From contig JAPKMW010000083.1 in assembly GCA_026645575.1 (NCBI GenBank), forward strand, positions 1-52,092: a DNA stretch of 52,092 nt, in the 5' to 3' direction. The notes below the pieces were generated by a model. That model saw only the letters and a program-made list of their open reading frames with translations. It did no database searches and had not been told where the DNA came from. Positions 25,595 through 35,405 of this stretch are shown here, one piece after another (position 1 is the stretch's first letter; each line of letters begins with the position of its first letter). This stretch comes from Caldilineaceae bacterium (GTDB lineage Bacteria > Chloroflexota > Anaerolineae > Caldilineales > Caldilineaceae). The translations under genes and the position numbers were made by a program.

Positions 25595-26644
25595 ATGACA
25601 GAACAACATCAATTTCTAGGCCGCTGGGAAGAACGGTGGCACCCACTACGCGAAGAATGGGTCATCGTCGCTGCTCATCGCCAAAATCGGCCGTGGATTG
25701 GCGAAACGCTCAATACGACGGCAAAAGCGATACCTGAATACGACCCGACCTGTTATCTCTGCCCTGGTAATATGCGCGTCAGTGGCAAGCAAAACGACAC
25801 CTATACCGGCACCTATGTCTTTGACAACGACCACCCCTGTGTGGGCAACCAGGCGCCTACGGAACCGCCGGCACCGACTGGCATCTATCGCAACCGTCCG
25901 GCTAACGGTATTGCACGGGTGGTCTGTTACAACCCCAAACATAATATCACCCTGGCGGAATCAACGCCGCAAGAGGTGCAAAATCTCATCACCACCTGGC
26001 AGCGCGAGTACACTGACCTGGGCAACCGCCCGGAAGTCAATCATGTGTTGATCTTTGAGAACAAGGGGGAAGCGGTGGGCGTCTCGAACCCGCACCCGCA
26101 CTGTCAGATCTACGCCACCAACTTTGTCTTCAAGACAATTGAGACCGAAGCGCGCGCCACCCAACGCCATTTCAACGAAACCGGCCGCATTCTCTTTCAG
26201 GAGATTCTGGCTGCCGAGGCGCAAGACCAACGGCGCATTATCTGTGAAAATGAACACGCTGTTGCTTTCATCCCCTACTTTGGCCGCTATGCCTACGAAG
26301 TCTTTGTCGCACCCAAGCAGACTCGCCCCAGTGTGGCCGCATTGACCGATGCCGAAGTGGTGGACTTTGCCGCGGTCTTGCGCCAAGTGTTGATCAAGTT
26401 CGACAACCTCTGGCAGATGCCCTTCCCTTATGTCATGCCGCTGCATCAGGCGCCGACCGATGGCGGTAACTACCAAAACTTTCATTTTCACATTGAATTT
26501 CATCCGCCGTTGCGCAAACCCAATCTGCTCAAATACCTGGCCGGCCCTGAAATTGGTGGCGGCAACTTTCTGAGCGATACGGTGCCAGAGGAAAAGGCGG
26601 CGGAGTTACGCGGCTTGCCAGATGTACATTATCGCCGGGCATAA
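25595..26644 (+). CDS. galT: galactose-1-phosphate uridylyltransferase
   Basis: This Leloir enzyme exchanges UMP between UDP-glucose and galactose-1-phosphate. The 349-aa protein is normal length. The catalytic motif HPHCQ is at 167-171 with nucleophile His169, preceded by the conserved [14 protein letters not shown]. Structural zinc cysteines are Cys53 and Cys56 (CYLC). The C-terminal [11 protein letters not shown] is conserved. No clear Shine-Dalgarno precedes the ATG. No galE is in the window, so the epimerase must be elsewhere; kinases with galactokinase-like folds are at 29247 and 33091. Confidence 0.96.
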   Translation: MTEQHQFLGRWEERWHPLREEWVIVAAHRQNRPWIGETLNTTAKAIPEYDPTCYLCPGNMRVSGKQNDTYTGTYVFDNDHPCVGNQAPTEPPAPTGIYRNRPANGIARVVCYNPKHNITLAESTPQEVQNLITTWQREYTDLGNRPEVNHVLIFENKGEAVGVSNPHPHCQIYATNFVFKTIETEARATQRHFNETGRILFQEILAAEAQDQRRIICENEHAVAFIPYFGRYAYEVFVAPKQTRPSVAALTDAEVVDFAAVLRQVLIKFDNLWQMPFPYVMPLHQAPTDGGNYQNFHFHIEFHPPLRKPNLLKYLAGPEIGGGNFLSDTVPEEKAAELRGLPDVHYRRA

Positions 26645-26698
26645 TGTGATGCACTTCTTTGCCATGATGGGTAGCGGCAAGCGAAACAAGGAGTACTG

Positions 26699-28129
26699 AT
26701 GAGCAAACTTTATCACCCTAACCGTTTTCTCACTCGTGTGATCAAGCCGCGCTGGCGCTTGGTTGGTTTACTCCTGCTAATGGCAGTGATAGCGCCTACG
26801 ACCGCCCTGTCGAACCAACCGGCGGTTAGCGCCTATTTGCCAATCGGCGCGAATAACGGTATGTATCAAGGCCGGCACCCAGCCTATACGGTCGGAGTGC
26901 AATTCGTAAACCTGGAAAACAGTTCAGCGACGTTGCAATTAACCGCTCACACTGCTGATGGCGCCACGGCTGGGTTCGGCTCATATCAAGTCGCAGCCAA
27001 TCAGGTCGTCACGCTCTTCCCCTTACAGGCGGTGGCGACCGGCTTTAGCGGCGGCCTGACCTTGACCAGTGATAAGAATGGTGTAGCCATTGCTAACCTC
27101 ATGAGCAGTGATTTTAGTGGCGGCGCTTCCTATGTCAGCCGCAGTCAAGGCGCGACACAACTGTTTTTACCGCTTTTAAGTGTGAGTAGTGGCGGTAATT
27201 CTGCTACCTGGTATAACTTGCAAAACACCGGCACTGTCGATGCTCAGGTGCAAGTCGCCTACAGTGACGGCATCACGGCCACGGCAACCATCAAACCGGG
27301 GGCGGCCCGCACCTTCTATCAGAACCAGGAAGGCCATCAGATCCTAGGGGCCTTTGCCGGCACGATTACCAGTACGCAACCCCTTGTGGCGGCAGTCGTG
27401 CAGGAAGTGAATCATCTCATCTTCGCCTATACGGGCTACACCACCAACGGCGCACCAAAGCTTATCTTTCCGCTCGTGAACGTTGGCGGCGGCGCCGGCT
27501 ATGTTACTGGCATCCAGATCCAGAATACCGGCAATGAGGAAACTGCTGTCACGCTCTCCTACATTCCATCCGTAGCAGGCAGCGGCTGCACGGAGACGCG
27601 TACCATTCGAGCCGGCGCATCAGAAACCTTTGCCCTGCGCGCTTTTGCCGTCAATCAAGGCGGTAATGCCGATAACTGCGCTGACGGCAGTCGCTTTATC
27701 GGTTCAGCCCAAGTGACGGGCAATAGCGCCAACCAATCGCTGGTCGGCATTGCCAATCAACTGTTGCCTGGGCACAACGGTGAAGCGTATACGGGTTTTG
27801 TGGCAGAGGAAGCAACAGCAAAGGTGGTCATGCCGCTCATTATGGATCGCAATGGCGGTTTCTTCACTGGTTTTAGTGTCATGAATGTGGGTGAAAGCAC
27901 GACTACCGTCACCTGTACATTTACCAATACATCGTATACTGCCACCGCAACCCTTACCCCTGGTCAGGCGCTAACCGATATTCAGGCCAACAAAATTGCT
28001 GAACGCTATGTTGGCTCCGGCACTTGCACGGCGTCCGGCGAGAATGCCAGGATTGTTGCCATTGTCAACCAACTAGGCGCTACCCCCAACGCCGACCAAT
28101 TGCTGGTCTATGAAGGTATAAATCAATAA
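26699..28129 (+). CDS. secreted protein with four beta-sandwich-like repeats
   Basis: This 476-aa protein has an N-terminal signal segment (positive [15 protein letters not shown], then [18 protein letters not shown]). The rest is four modules of about 100 residues with a shared pattern: [57 protein letters not shown] and [19 protein letters not shown], each followed by a [16 protein letters not shown] strand. There are few lysines and many Ser/Thr/Ala/Gly, as in extracellular adhesion or coat modules. No catalytic motif or sorting signal is seen. It starts after AAGGAG and lies 5 bases before the IMPase gene, so it may share its transcript. Confidence 0.8.
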   Translation: MSKLYHPNRFLTRVIKPRWRLVGLLLLMAVIAPTTALSNQPAVSAYLPIGANNGMYQGRHPAYTVGVQFVNLENSSATLQLTAHTADGATAGFGSYQVAANQVVTLFPLQAVATGFSGGLTLTSDKNGVAIANLMSSDFSGGASYVSRSQGATQLFLPLLSVSSGGNSATWYNLQNTGTVDAQVQVAYSDGITATATIKPGAARTFYQNQEGHQILGAFAGTITSTQPLVAAVVQEVNHLIFAYTGYTTNGAPKLIFPLVNVGGGAGYVTGIQIQNTGNEETAVTLSYIPSVAGSGCTETRTIRAGASETFALRAFAVNQGGNADNCADGSRFIGSAQVTGNSANQSLVGIANQLLPGHNGEAYTGFVAEEATAKVVMPLIMDRNGGFFTGFSVMNVGESTTTVTCTFTNTSYTATATLTPGQALTDIQANKIAERYVGSGTCTASGENARIVAIVNQLGATPNADQLLVYEGINQ

Positions 28130-28134
28130 AACTC

Positions 28135-29151
28135 ATGTTTACGACCATTGAACAATTACTCCCTCCCATCCGCCACCTGCATGAGCAGATCCGTGATGCC
28201 GTGGTGACTGCTTGTGAACGCAGCGCTGTCACCGATCTAGCGGCGATTGCCAAAGAGGAAGCCGGCGACACGATCTACGCCATCGACAAGGTCAGCGAGG
28301 AGCTGCTGGTCGAGTTTTTCACCAAGGAAGTCGCCGTTCACACGCCCATTGTGTTGATTGGCGAAGGCTTGAAGCCACATGGGCAACGGGTTTTGCCGGA
28401 TGGGGCGGACGAAGCCGACGCACGCTGGCGCATCATTGTCGATCCGATTGATGGCACGCGCGGCGTGATGTACCAGAAGCGCAGCCCCTGGATTCTGACC
28501 GGCGTGGCGCCCAATCGCGGGCCGGAAACTTCGTTGCAAGACATCCAGCTTGCCATCCAGACCGAGATTCCGCTAGTCAAACAGCACTTGTCGGATACAG
28601 TCTGGGCCATTGCCGGTCAGGGTGTTCAGGCCGAGCGCTATAATCGGTTGACCGGTGAACGACGCCCCCTCGCCTTGCGCCCGTCCAATGCCACGACGAT
28701 TGCCCACGGCTTTGCCATGATCGCCCGTTTCTTTCCCAGCGCTCGCGAAGTGTTGGCCGAGATCGACGAAGAGATTGTGCGGGGCGCGTTGGGGCCGGTG
28801 CAACCAGGCAAGACCCACTGTTTTGAAGATCAATATATCTGCACCGGGGGTCAGCTTTACGAGTTGATGGCTGGCCATGACCGTTTTGTCGCCGACATTC
28901 GCCCCGTCTTGGAACAAGTGTTGGCCCAACGGGGACTGGCGCTGGGCATCTGTTGCCATCCCTATGATCTCTGCACGGCGCTGATTGCCCAAGAGTTAGG
29001 CGTCATCATCACCGACGAGCGGGGTAGGCTCCTTAATGCGCCCTTGCATGTGGACGCCGATGTCGGTTGGGTCGGCTATGCGAATGAAGCGATTCGCCAA
29101 CAGATTGAACCGCTATTACAAGCTGCGCTGCGCAAACGAAACCTGATTTAA
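28135..29151 (+). CDS. inositol monophosphatase family protein
   Basis: This 338-aa member of the Mg2+-dependent, Li+-sensitive phosphatase fold has the metal site visible as Glu77 (IGEGL), the DPIDGTRG block with Asp103 and Asp106, and a late Asp in [10 protein letters not shown]. It is longer than classical IMPases because of an insertion after the DPIDGTR block (about 130-230). Its place between galT and a sugar kinase suggests that it acts on a sugar phosphate or sugar-nucleotide by-product. No Shine-Dalgarno is seen; it is only 5 bases from the preceding gene. Confidence 0.85.
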   Translation: MFTTIEQLLPPIRHLHEQIRDAVVTACERSAVTDLAAIAKEEAGDTIYAIDKVSEELLVEFFTKEVAVHTPIVLIGEGLKPHGQRVLPDGADEADARWRIIVDPIDGTRGVMYQKRSPWILTGVAPNRGPETSLQDIQLAIQTEIPLVKQHLSDTVWAIAGQGVQAERYNRLTGERRPLALRPSNATTIAHGFAMIARFFPSAREVLAEIDEEIVRGALGPVQPGKTHCFEDQYICTGGQLYELMAGHDRFVADIRPVLEQVLAQRGLALGICCHPYDLCTALIAQELGVIITDERGRLLNAPLHVDADVGWVGYANEAIRQQIEPLLQAALRKRNLI

Positions 29152-29154
29152 TGT

Positions 29155-29221
29155 GTGCTTCGTGGTGCGTGATACGTCGCCTTCGACAGGCTTAGGCGAC
29201 GTATCACGCACCACGAAGCAC
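29155..29221. repeat. perfect 28-bp-arm palindrome
   Basis: Arms 29155-29182 and 29194-29221 are exact reverse complements (GTGCTTCGTGGTGCGTGATA...), with an 11-base loop, starting three bases after the IMPase stop. This is one of the strongest stems in the window. It could terminate the galT-IMPase transcript or be a mobile palindrome. Confidence 0.9.
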
Positions 29222-29246
29222 CAATCACGTAAAAGGATCAGCCACT

Positions 29247-30683
29247 ATGTACCAAGTCACTCAGGGGTCAACCCAGAATTTACCCGATGTTCATGCGTTT
29301 CTCGATCTACTCAATCACCTATCAACGCACCCGAACCCAGCCGTGCGCGCCCTCTTTGATCCAGCCGGTGATCTCGTGGTGACACGCGCCCCTGGCCGCA
29401 TGGATTTGATGGGCGGCATTGCCGATTATTCGGGTTCGCTCGTTTTGCAAATGCCAATTCAGGAAGCAACCTTGGTCGCCCTGCAACGGGTTGAGGAACC
29501 AATGCTCCACATTGTGAGCCTGCGCGAAGCGAGCGGCGGCGATGGCCACGGGGCCGACCATGCCGCTTTCACCATGCCGTTGGCCGATTTTATCGACGAG
29601 ACGCGCCCCATTGGCTATGCCATTGCCCAAGCCTATTTCAAACGCAACCCAGCGACCGCTTGGGCCGCTTATGCGGCTGGCGCATTTTTGGTGCTGATGC
29701 GGGAACGGGGCGCCCACTTCACCGGTGGCGCCCGCATTCTGATTCAATCCGCTGTTCCTGAAGGCAAGGGGGTCAGCTCCTCAGCAGCGATTGAGGTAGC
29801 GGTGATGTCAGCCATTGCCGCGGCCTATGATATTGTACTGGCCGGGCGTGAGATGGCGATTTTGTGCCAGATGGTGGAAAATTTGGTGGTCGGCGCACCC
29901 TGTGGCGTGATGGATCAAATGACCGCGGCCTGTGGGGAGGCGCACCAATTGTTGGCGCTGCTTTGTCAACCGGCGGAGATTCAGGGGCTGGTCAGCATTC
30001 CCGATGAATTGGCAGTCTGGGGTATCGACTCCGGCATCCGCCACGCCGTCTCCGGCGCCGATTATACCTCGGTGCGCGTCGGTGCGTTTATGGGCTACCG
30101 CATTTTGCAGGAAGTGGCCGGCGCTGATTGGCAGGGCTATCTCTCCAACCTGACCCCTTCCCAATTTGAGCATGAGCTCGCCGGTCAGTTGCCCGTACAG
30201 ATGACCGGGGCGGAGTTCCTGGCGCAGTATGGTGGCACCACGGATAAAGTAACCACGGTCGATCCGAATCGCACTTATGCCATTCTCAAGCCGACGGCGC
30301 ATCCCATCTATGAGCATTTCCGGGTGCGCACCTTTGCCAATTTGCTCAAAGGTGACATTCTGGCCAACGCGCAGCAACTGGGGGAATTGATGTATCAGAG
30401 CCATGCCAGCTATTCGGCTTGTGGGCTCGGTTCGGATGGGACGGACGCGCTGGTGAAGCTGGCGCGTAAGGCCGGGCCGGCGCAAGGCATCTATGGCGCC
30501 AAGATCACTGGTGGCGGTAGCGGTGGCACCGTCGCCATCCTCGGTCGTGCTGATGCCGAAGCGGCGGTGCAAGCCATTGCGGTGGAATACGCAGCGACTT
30601 CCGGGCATAAGCCGATCATTTTCCGGGGATCGTCGCTGGGTGCGGCGACGTTCGGGGCGTTGCGGTTGCAGGCCAAGGTATAG
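29247..30683 (+). CDS. GHMP sugar kinase, L-arabinokinase/galactokinase-like
   Basis: This cytoplasmic C1 sugar kinase of 478 aa has motif 1 [20 protein letters not shown] (47-66), where galactokinases normally have PGRVNLIGEHTDY; the [16 protein letters not shown] form is, from memory, that of the kinase domain of plant L-arabinokinase. The phosphate loop [11 protein letters not shown] is at 171-181, the catalytic Asp223 in [15 protein letters not shown], the stretch [20 protein letters not shown] at 258-277, and motif 3 [14 protein letters not shown] near the C-terminus. The N-terminal glycosyltransferase-like half of the plant enzyme is absent. Expected products are L-arabinose-1-P or galactose-1-P; with galT upstream, galactose remains possible. 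Confidence 0.88.
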   Translation: MYQVTQGSTQNLPDVHAFLDLLNHLSTHPNPAVRALFDPAGDLVVTRAPGRMDLMGGIADYSGSLVLQMPIQEATLVALQRVEEPMLHIVSLREASGGDGHGADHAAFTMPLADFIDETRPIGYAIAQAYFKRNPATAWAAYAAGAFLVLMRERGAHFTGGARILIQSAVPEGKGVSSSAAIEVAVMSAIAAAYDIVLAGREMAILCQMVENLVVGAPCGVMDQMTAACGEAHQLLALLCQPAEIQGLVSIPDELAVWGIDSGIRHAVSGADYTSVRVGAFMGYRILQEVAGADWQGYLSNLTPSQFEHELAGQLPVQMTGAEFLAQYGGTTDKVTTVDPNRTYAILKPTAHPIYEHFRVRTFANLLKGDILANAQQLGELMYQSHASYSACGLGSDGTDALVKLARKAGPAQGIYGAKITGGGSGGTVAILGRADAEAAVQAIAVEYAATSGHKPIIFRGSSLGAATFGALRLQAKV

Positions 30684-30742
30684 TAGTGGTTTGTAATCTA
30701 GAGCAGGGCGCTAAGCGTTTTTCCTGGATCAGGAAGGGCAGT

Positions 30743-30801
30743 CTGTCACCCTAAAAGGGTCTCTTGGTCACAATACGCGCGAGACCCTTTCAGGGTGACA
30801 G
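30743..30801. terminator. hairpin between convergent genes
   Basis: Arms 30743-30763 and 30781-30801 (CTGTCACCCTAAAAGGGTCT... / mirrored) pair at 20 of 21 positions around 17 bases. It lies between the convergent kinase and DUF4037 genes and is suited to end both transcripts, though T-runs are weak. Confidence 0.65.
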
Positions 30802-30853
30802 GCGAGCCTTTAGCGTTTTCGCCAAACCTTAGCGGACAAACCGCACCTACGAA

Positions 30854-31951
30854 TCATTTGTACAAAACACGCAACTTCTGCATCACTTGCGGTTGGGCGG
30901 TGACATCGGTGCAATCGACCAGTTGGTCAGCGCTGCCAATATCGGCAGCAATGGCTTTGATCCGTTCATCGGTGATCGCTTTGCGCGTGGCATCGGTGAA
31001 ACGCCCCGCAAAAATGACTTTATAGGGTCGATTAAAATAATCAGTAATCGTCGGCTCCACCCGTTCAGTCACGCCCAGTGCATTGTGCATTTCGGCCAAC
31101 AACACATACGCTTCACAGAGCGGCTTTTCACGCGCCTGCCAGGGGTTGCTATCAAGAACTCCATTAAGGATAGGTAGCAGGGTCGGACCACATTGGAGGC
31201 GGGAAAAGGCGGTGCCAAACCATTTGCTGTAGGGGGCGTAGCGCCGTTCCAGCAGAAAGGCCAACCGCATCAAATCACGCACCAGTCTTGCCGCCACAAT
31301 GTGCGACCCTAGTTCGTCGCCAACATCGCCACAGCGCCCCATAAAGGCTTCCTCTTGCGAAAGGCGCATCCACTGCGCCGCAATGCGATAGAGCCAGAGA
31401 TCATGCGGATAATAGGCAAATTTGGCGCGCAGCTTGACGAGTTCAGCTAAACCATCATGATAGACGCGACCGGCGGTTGTCTCTAACAGCTTTTGTTCAC
31501 CCAGGACTAGCCAGTCAATGGCATCCAGTTCGGCATAGGGATCGATGCCCAGATAGCGGTGGTAATAGGCCGGCACAGTGGTAATCTCGATCAAATGGCG
31601 CATTTCGCTTTGATCTTCGGTCGCCATCCGTTGCACGCCGCTGTCGTCTAGATCCGGTTCGGTAAAGCCGACGGCGTAGCCGAGAAAGGTGCGGGGCAAC
31701 TGACGACGTAACATCTGGTCAATGGCATCACGCTGCTGGTCATAGTCAGTTGGCGTGAGGAACAGTTGCAAGCGCGGCCCCCAGTTGTGATCGGTAGACA
31801 TGACGGTGTCGTAACCGAGTACATCCGAACCATAGCCCATGAGCGAGGCCGAGTGGGGCAGATCGGGAAAATGGCGGTCGAGCAGTGGGTGGACAACCTC
31901 GGCGTAGAAGCGGGCATTAAGTTCCAGACCTGGGATAAAGGTGGGCGTCAT
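30854..31951 (-). CDS. DUF4037 protein (nucleotidyltransferase-like)
   Basis: This 365-aa protein has an N-terminal block LMGYGSDVLGYDTVMSTDHN, with a GS...D...D arrangement that recalls the polymerase-beta nucleotidyltransferase core, then WGPRLQLFL. The middle and C-terminal parts are helical (AAQWMRLSQEEAFMGRCGDVGDELGS). Family members are uncharacterised and often sit alone. The ATG follows TTTGGAGCAATGAACC on the minus strand. Nothing ties it directly to the sugar genes on either side. Confidence 0.85.
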   Translation of the reverse strand: MTPTFIPGLELNARFYAEVVHPLLDRHFPDLPHSASLMGYGSDVLGYDTVMSTDHNWGPRLQLFLTPTDYDQQRDAIDQMLRRQLPRTFLGYAVGFTEPDLDDSGVQRMATEDQSEMRHLIEITTVPAYYHRYLGIDPYAELDAIDWLVLGEQKLLETTAGRVYHDGLAELVKLRAKFAYYPHDLWLYRIAAQWMRLSQEEAFMGRCGDVGDELGSHIVAARLVRDLMRLAFLLERRYAPYSKWFGTAFSRLQCGPTLLPILNGVLDSNPWQAREKPLCEAYVLLAEMHNALGVTERVEPTITDYFNRPYKVIFAGRFTDATRKAITDERIKAIAADIGSADQLVDCTDVTAQPQVMQKLRVLYK

Positions 31952-32018
31952 GGTTCATTGCTCCAAAGGTGAATGAGCGGAATTGTTTCGACAAAGGCAA
32001 CGGTTTGTGTACGGGGTC

Positions 32019-32089
32019 GCCCCCTTCCTGGAAGAGGCGGGAACCGTGTCCTATAACGAGTCGGCAGTTGCCTCTTCTAGGAAGGGGGC
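32019..32089. repeat. GCCCCCTTCC palindromic repeat
   Basis: Arms 32019-32038 and 32070-32089 pair at 19 of 20 positions (GCCCCCTTCCTGGAAGAGGC). It lies between the DUF4037 gene and the end of the nucleotidyltransferase gene. Confidence 0.75.
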
Positions 32090-32096
32090 TGGCGCG

Positions 32097-33056
32097 CTAG
32101 CCATTCAACACGACAGCGTCGGTGATCACAGCCCCGGCATCGACAACAGCATTCCGTAGGAGGATGGCATTTTCGATACGCGCATCGGCTCTAACTCGGC
32201 AACCACGCTCCAGATAGACATAAGGACCAACCATGCAGCCAGCTTCCAACACACAATCGGCATCAATACGCACCGGCGGAATGAGCTGCACCCCAGGTCT
32301 ATCGTCCTGCGGATGCAAACTTTCCACGGTCAGATAGTGGCGATTGAGTTCCAGCAGATCGGCCACATTGGTTAGTTGCCAACGCACCGGGGTCAATACG
32401 CCGGTCACGCCGCCCCGGCGGTCAATGAGGAGTTGAATGGCATCTTGCAGCTCATATTCCCCGCGCTTGGAGGGTTTAACTTCGGGTAAAAAGTCCAGAA
32501 TTTTGGCCGAAAAAACGTACAGCGGCAGACTCGAAACATTGGAGGGCGCTTCGTGTGGCTGCGGTTTTTCGACGATGCGCCGGATCAGCCGGTGAACGGC
32601 ATCTTGCCATTCGACAATCCCAGTGCTGGCCGATTCGGCAATATCAATTTCCATGAGGCTGAGGGTGGCATTAGCCTGCATCTGTCGATGGGTCGTCACC
32701 ATCGCTGCCAGATGTTCCGGCGGCACGAGATTATCACAAGCCGACATGATAAAGTCACCGTGCAAATGCGGGGCGACCAACCCCAACGCATGAGCCATGC
32801 CCAACCGTTCGTGCTGCACCACAAAGGTAATTTGGACGCCAGGCGGTGTATGCTGTTCAAAGTAGGGAACAATATCGCTATCATCAGGACTAACGAGCAG
32901 GATGATTTCCTGCACGCCGGTCTGCACCAGCAGATCCAGCACCCGCGCTACAATCGGTTTGCCGGCCACCGGGGCCATTGCTTTTGTGCGCGCCGGCGTC
33001 ACCGGCTGTAGTCGCTTGCCCTTGCCGGCAGCGAGAATTACGCCTTGTAAACTCAT
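32097..33056 (-). CDS. sugar-1-phosphate nucleotidylyltransferase
   Basis: This 319-aa enzyme couples a nucleoside triphosphate to a sugar-1-phosphate. The signature LAAGKGKRLQPVTPARTKAM is at about 8-27, followed by a Rossmann-like core with IMSACDN (metal Asp) and IVEKPQP, and a product-binding region GEYELQDAIQLLI. The last 60 residues are hexapeptide-like (PVRIDADCVLEAGCMVGPYV), a left-handed beta-helix start as in GlmU/RmlA-long types. It lies 34 bases after the galacturonokinase-like gene in the same operon, so its substrate is probably that kinase's product. Base specificity (UTP or TTP) cannot be read. Confidence 0.9.
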   Translation of the reverse strand: MSLQGVILAAGKGKRLQPVTPARTKAMAPVAGKPIVARVLDLLVQTGVQEIILLVSPDDSDIVPYFEQHTPPGVQITFVVQHERLGMAHALGLVAPHLHGDFIMSACDNLVPPEHLAAMVTTHRQMQANATLSLMEIDIAESASTGIVEWQDAVHRLIRRIVEKPQPHEAPSNVSSLPLYVFSAKILDFLPEVKPSKRGEYELQDAIQLLIDRRGGVTGVLTPVRWQLTNVADLLELNRHYLTVESLHPQDDRPGVQLIPPVRIDADCVLEAGCMVGPYVYLERGCRVRADARIENAILLRNAVVDAGAVITDAVVLNG

Positions 33057-33090
33057 GATCTAACCAACGATTCTTTCTGATAACGCATCG

Positions 33091-34326
33091 TTAGGGTAAT
33101 AATAATTGGGCGCCGTCTGCCGGTTGGCAGAGATGAACGCTATATTTGTCGGCAATATCAGGGTGGCTTTGTGGATAGTGACGATGCACGGCTTCGGCAA
33201 TCGTTTCACTAGCCGCCGGATCGACCAGGGCCAGACAACTGCCGCGGAAGCCGGCGCCGCTAAAGCGCACGCCATAGACGCCGGGTGTGTTACGTAGAAT
33301 TTCGTAGAGGGTGATCAGTTGTGGACAACCGCTTTCATAATTTTTGATCGAGCTTTCACCCGATTGGCTGACTAATTCACCGAAACGCTCCAGATTCCCC
33401 TCGCGCCACGCCGCCTCGCCACTCGCCACCCGCGCCATTTCGGTGAAGAAGTGGGTGGCGCGTCGGCGCAACGGTTCATCCAACTGGGCGCTGTACGCAG
33501 TAAAGTGTTCGGGGGATACATGACGCAGGCGGGGATCGCTGCCCTCCGCCTGACCAGCGAAGGTCAACAACTGGCGCGCCGCCGCTTGACATTCGGCCAC
33601 GCGATTGTTATACCCCGTACCGACCAAGCCTTGCGCCACACCGGAGTAGACGGCCATAATGGCATAGCGATTGGGGTCGATGCGCGCTGGCGCCCGGTCG
33701 ATCTGCACCGATTGACAATCAATAATGGTCAGGTGATTGCACTGGCTGAAAAGAATCGAGGTCTGGTCCAAAATGCCATTGTTGAGACCAATGTACTCAT
33801 GCTCGGTGCGCGTGACCATGCGGATATTTTCGGCGGGGGTCAGGGCCAGATTGTTGACGCTTTCCAGCGCCAGCAGATAGGCAATGGTCACTGCCGCGGA
33901 GGAGCTTAAGCCACCGATCGGCATGTCCCCGCCCAAAACACCGATCAGCCCGTGACGTAACGGACGATCTTTTTGCAACGCCACCACAGCCCCGCGCAAA
34001 TAATTACCCCAATTGCCCTTGACATAGGGCGGCACGTTGTTAAGCGTAAAGGTAGTGGTCGTGGCAAAGTCCAGGCTTTCGACATGGATGGCGCCATCGG
34101 TGGTGGGGGCAAAGGCAAAGAGAATCGAGCGATCCACCGCCATGCCGGTGACGCGACCGAGTTGGTGGTCAATATGCGCGCCCAACGGCGAGATGCGCAA
34201 CGGGGCCCGCACCACGCAAATGGCCGCCGGGTCGCCGGTGTAGCGGCGGCGCAGATAGGTAATCAGTTCATCTACCCGTTCATCTTGTGGACGGGCATGA
34301 TGTAGCGTATTCGTTGTTTGTCGCAT
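33091..34326 (-). CDS. GHMP kinase, galacturonokinase-like
   Basis: Counting from an upstream GTG at 34344, motif 1 is LRISPLGAHIDHQ (49-61), which replaces the galactokinase NLIGEHTDY; the phosphate loop GLSSSAA is at 145-151, and Asp193 is in NNGILDQTSIL. The segments RRATHFFTEMARV, GNLERFGELVSQSGESSIKN and PGVYGVRFSGAGFRGSCLAL follow. This run of motifs is, as I recall it, that of plant galacturonokinase (D-GalA to GalA-1-P), not galactokinase. I prefer ATG 34326, just after a TATACT box. The adjacent nucleotidyltransferase would make the UDP-sugar. Substrate assignment is inference from motifs. Confidence 0.88.
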   Translation of the reverse strand: MRQTTNTLHHARPQDERVDELITYLRRRYTGDPAAICVVRAPLRISPLGAHIDHQLGRVTGMAVDRSILFAFAPTTDGAIHVESLDFATTTTFTLNNVPPYVKGNWGNYLRGAVVALQKDRPLRHGLIGVLGGDMPIGGLSSSAAVTIAYLLALESVNNLALTPAENIRMVTRTEHEYIGLNNGILDQTSILFSQCNHLTIIDCQSVQIDRAPARIDPNRYAIMAVYSGVAQGLVGTGYNNRVAECQAAARQLLTFAGQAEGSDPRLRHVSPEHFTAYSAQLDEPLRRRATHFFTEMARVASGEAAWREGNLERFGELVSQSGESSIKNYESGCPQLITLYEILRNTPGVYGVRFSGAGFRGSCLALVDPAASETIAEAVHRHYPQSHPDIADKYSVHLCQPADGAQLLLP

Positions 34327-34334
34327 AGATTCAG

Positions 34335-34340
34335 AGTATA
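34335..34340 (-). promoter_or_regulatory. -10 box (TATACT) of the kinase operon, probably leaderless
   Basis: On the minus strand TATACT ends eight bases before ATG 34326, so transcription would begin at or within two bases of the start codon. No Shine-Dalgarno is present. The -35 region shows no good match, which lowers confidence. Confidence 0.4.
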
Positions 34341-34389
34341 TCACAGTTTGTGTGACAATTTGCTTGCAATTTGCTCAGGAAACAACAAA

Positions 34390-35373
34390 TTATTCCATTG
34401 GATACTTCATGCCCCACTGGGCGCGAATGGCGTCCATCGTCTCCATGATCTGGAGCGATTCGTCGAGTGGCATGACGGCGCTTTCCAGCTTGCCGGCGCG
34501 CACACAATTGGCAACTTCGGCGGCTTCGTAGTTGTAGCCGTTGGCTTCGTAGGGAATCTCTATCTCCTGTGCGCCCTTGCCCGGTTGGGTCAGGGTCAAC
34601 TTCTTGGGAATCCAGAAGGGCGGGTGGATGCGGATCATGCCGTCCGTCCCCATGATGACGGCGTCTTGCGGGGTGTTGGTGCGCACGGCGGTGTAGAGCG
34701 TCGCCAGTTGACCACCAGGATAGCCAAGGATAAAAGCCGATTGTTCATCAACGCCAGTCTGCCCAATCTCGGCCAGCGAGGCAATGCGGTTCGGGCGACC
34801 TAACAACATGGAGGCCAACGAAATCGGGTAGATCCCCACGTCGAGTAGACCGCCACCCCCCAACGCCGGATCAAAGGCGCGACTGGCGGGATTGAAGCCG
34901 GCACGGAAACCAAAATCGGCGTTGATCATGCGCACTTCGCCAATGGCGCCGGCATCAATTAACCGTTTGGCTTCCACCACGGCTGGCACAAAGCGCGTCC
35001 ACATGGCTTCCATCAAAAAGATCTTCAGGCGGCGCGCTTCGTCAATAACTTCTTTGGCCTCACGAGCGTTGATGGTAAACGGTTTTTCACAGAGCACAGC
35101 CTTGCCGTTGCGCAAACAGAGCAGACTGTTTTCCTTGTGCATGGGGTGGGGCGTGGCGACGTAGATGGCGTCCACCGCCGGGTCGGCAGCCAGGGCTTCA
35201 TAGCTGCTGTGACGATGGGGAATGTTGAATTGATCGCCAAATTGATCGGCCTTTTCCTGGCTACGCGAGCCAACTGCCACCAGTTCATGGTCGGCCAGCG
35301 CCTGGACGCCAGCGCAAAACTTCTTCGCAATGTTCCCTGCGCCAAGGATGCCCCAGCGGAATTTGTTTGTCAT
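34390..35373 (-). CDS. Gfo/Idh/MocA family oxidoreductase
   Basis: This 327-aa NAD(P)-dependent sugar or polyol dehydrogenase has a Rossmann motif [13 protein letters not shown] at the start, followed by SRSQEKA and the catalytic [10 protein letters not shown] (Lys of EKP). The C-terminal domain has [15 protein letters not shown], typical of the xylose/dihydrodiol dehydrogenase subgroup. ATG 35373 after GGAAAAGAG is better than the upstream TTG. It lies upstream of the galacturonokinase operon on the same strand. The substrate is unknown. Confidence 0.92.
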   Translation of the reverse strand: MTNKFRWGILGAGNIAKKFCAGVQALADHELVAVGSRSQEKADQFGDQFNIPHRHSSYEALAADPAVDAIYVATPHPMHKENSLLCLRNGKAVLCEKPFTINAREAKEVIDEARRLKIFLMEAMWTRFVPAVVEAKRLIDAGAIGEVRMINADFGFRAGFNPASRAFDPALGGGGLLDVGIYPISLASMLLGRPNRIASLAEIGQTGVDEQSAFILGYPGGQLATLYTAVRTNTPQDAVIMGTDGMIRIHPPFWIPKKLTLTQPGKGAQEIEIPYEANGYNYEAAEVANCVRAGKLESAVMPLDESLQIMETMDAIRAQWGMKYPME

Positions 35374-35405
35374 ACGAATGCTCTTTTCCAACTGTTAAAT
35401 GGTTA

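Noticed and set aside
29155..29221. Insertion-sequence terminal repeats
   Set aside because: The arms are separated by 11 bases with no transposase between or near; a hairpin or small palindrome is the simpler reading.
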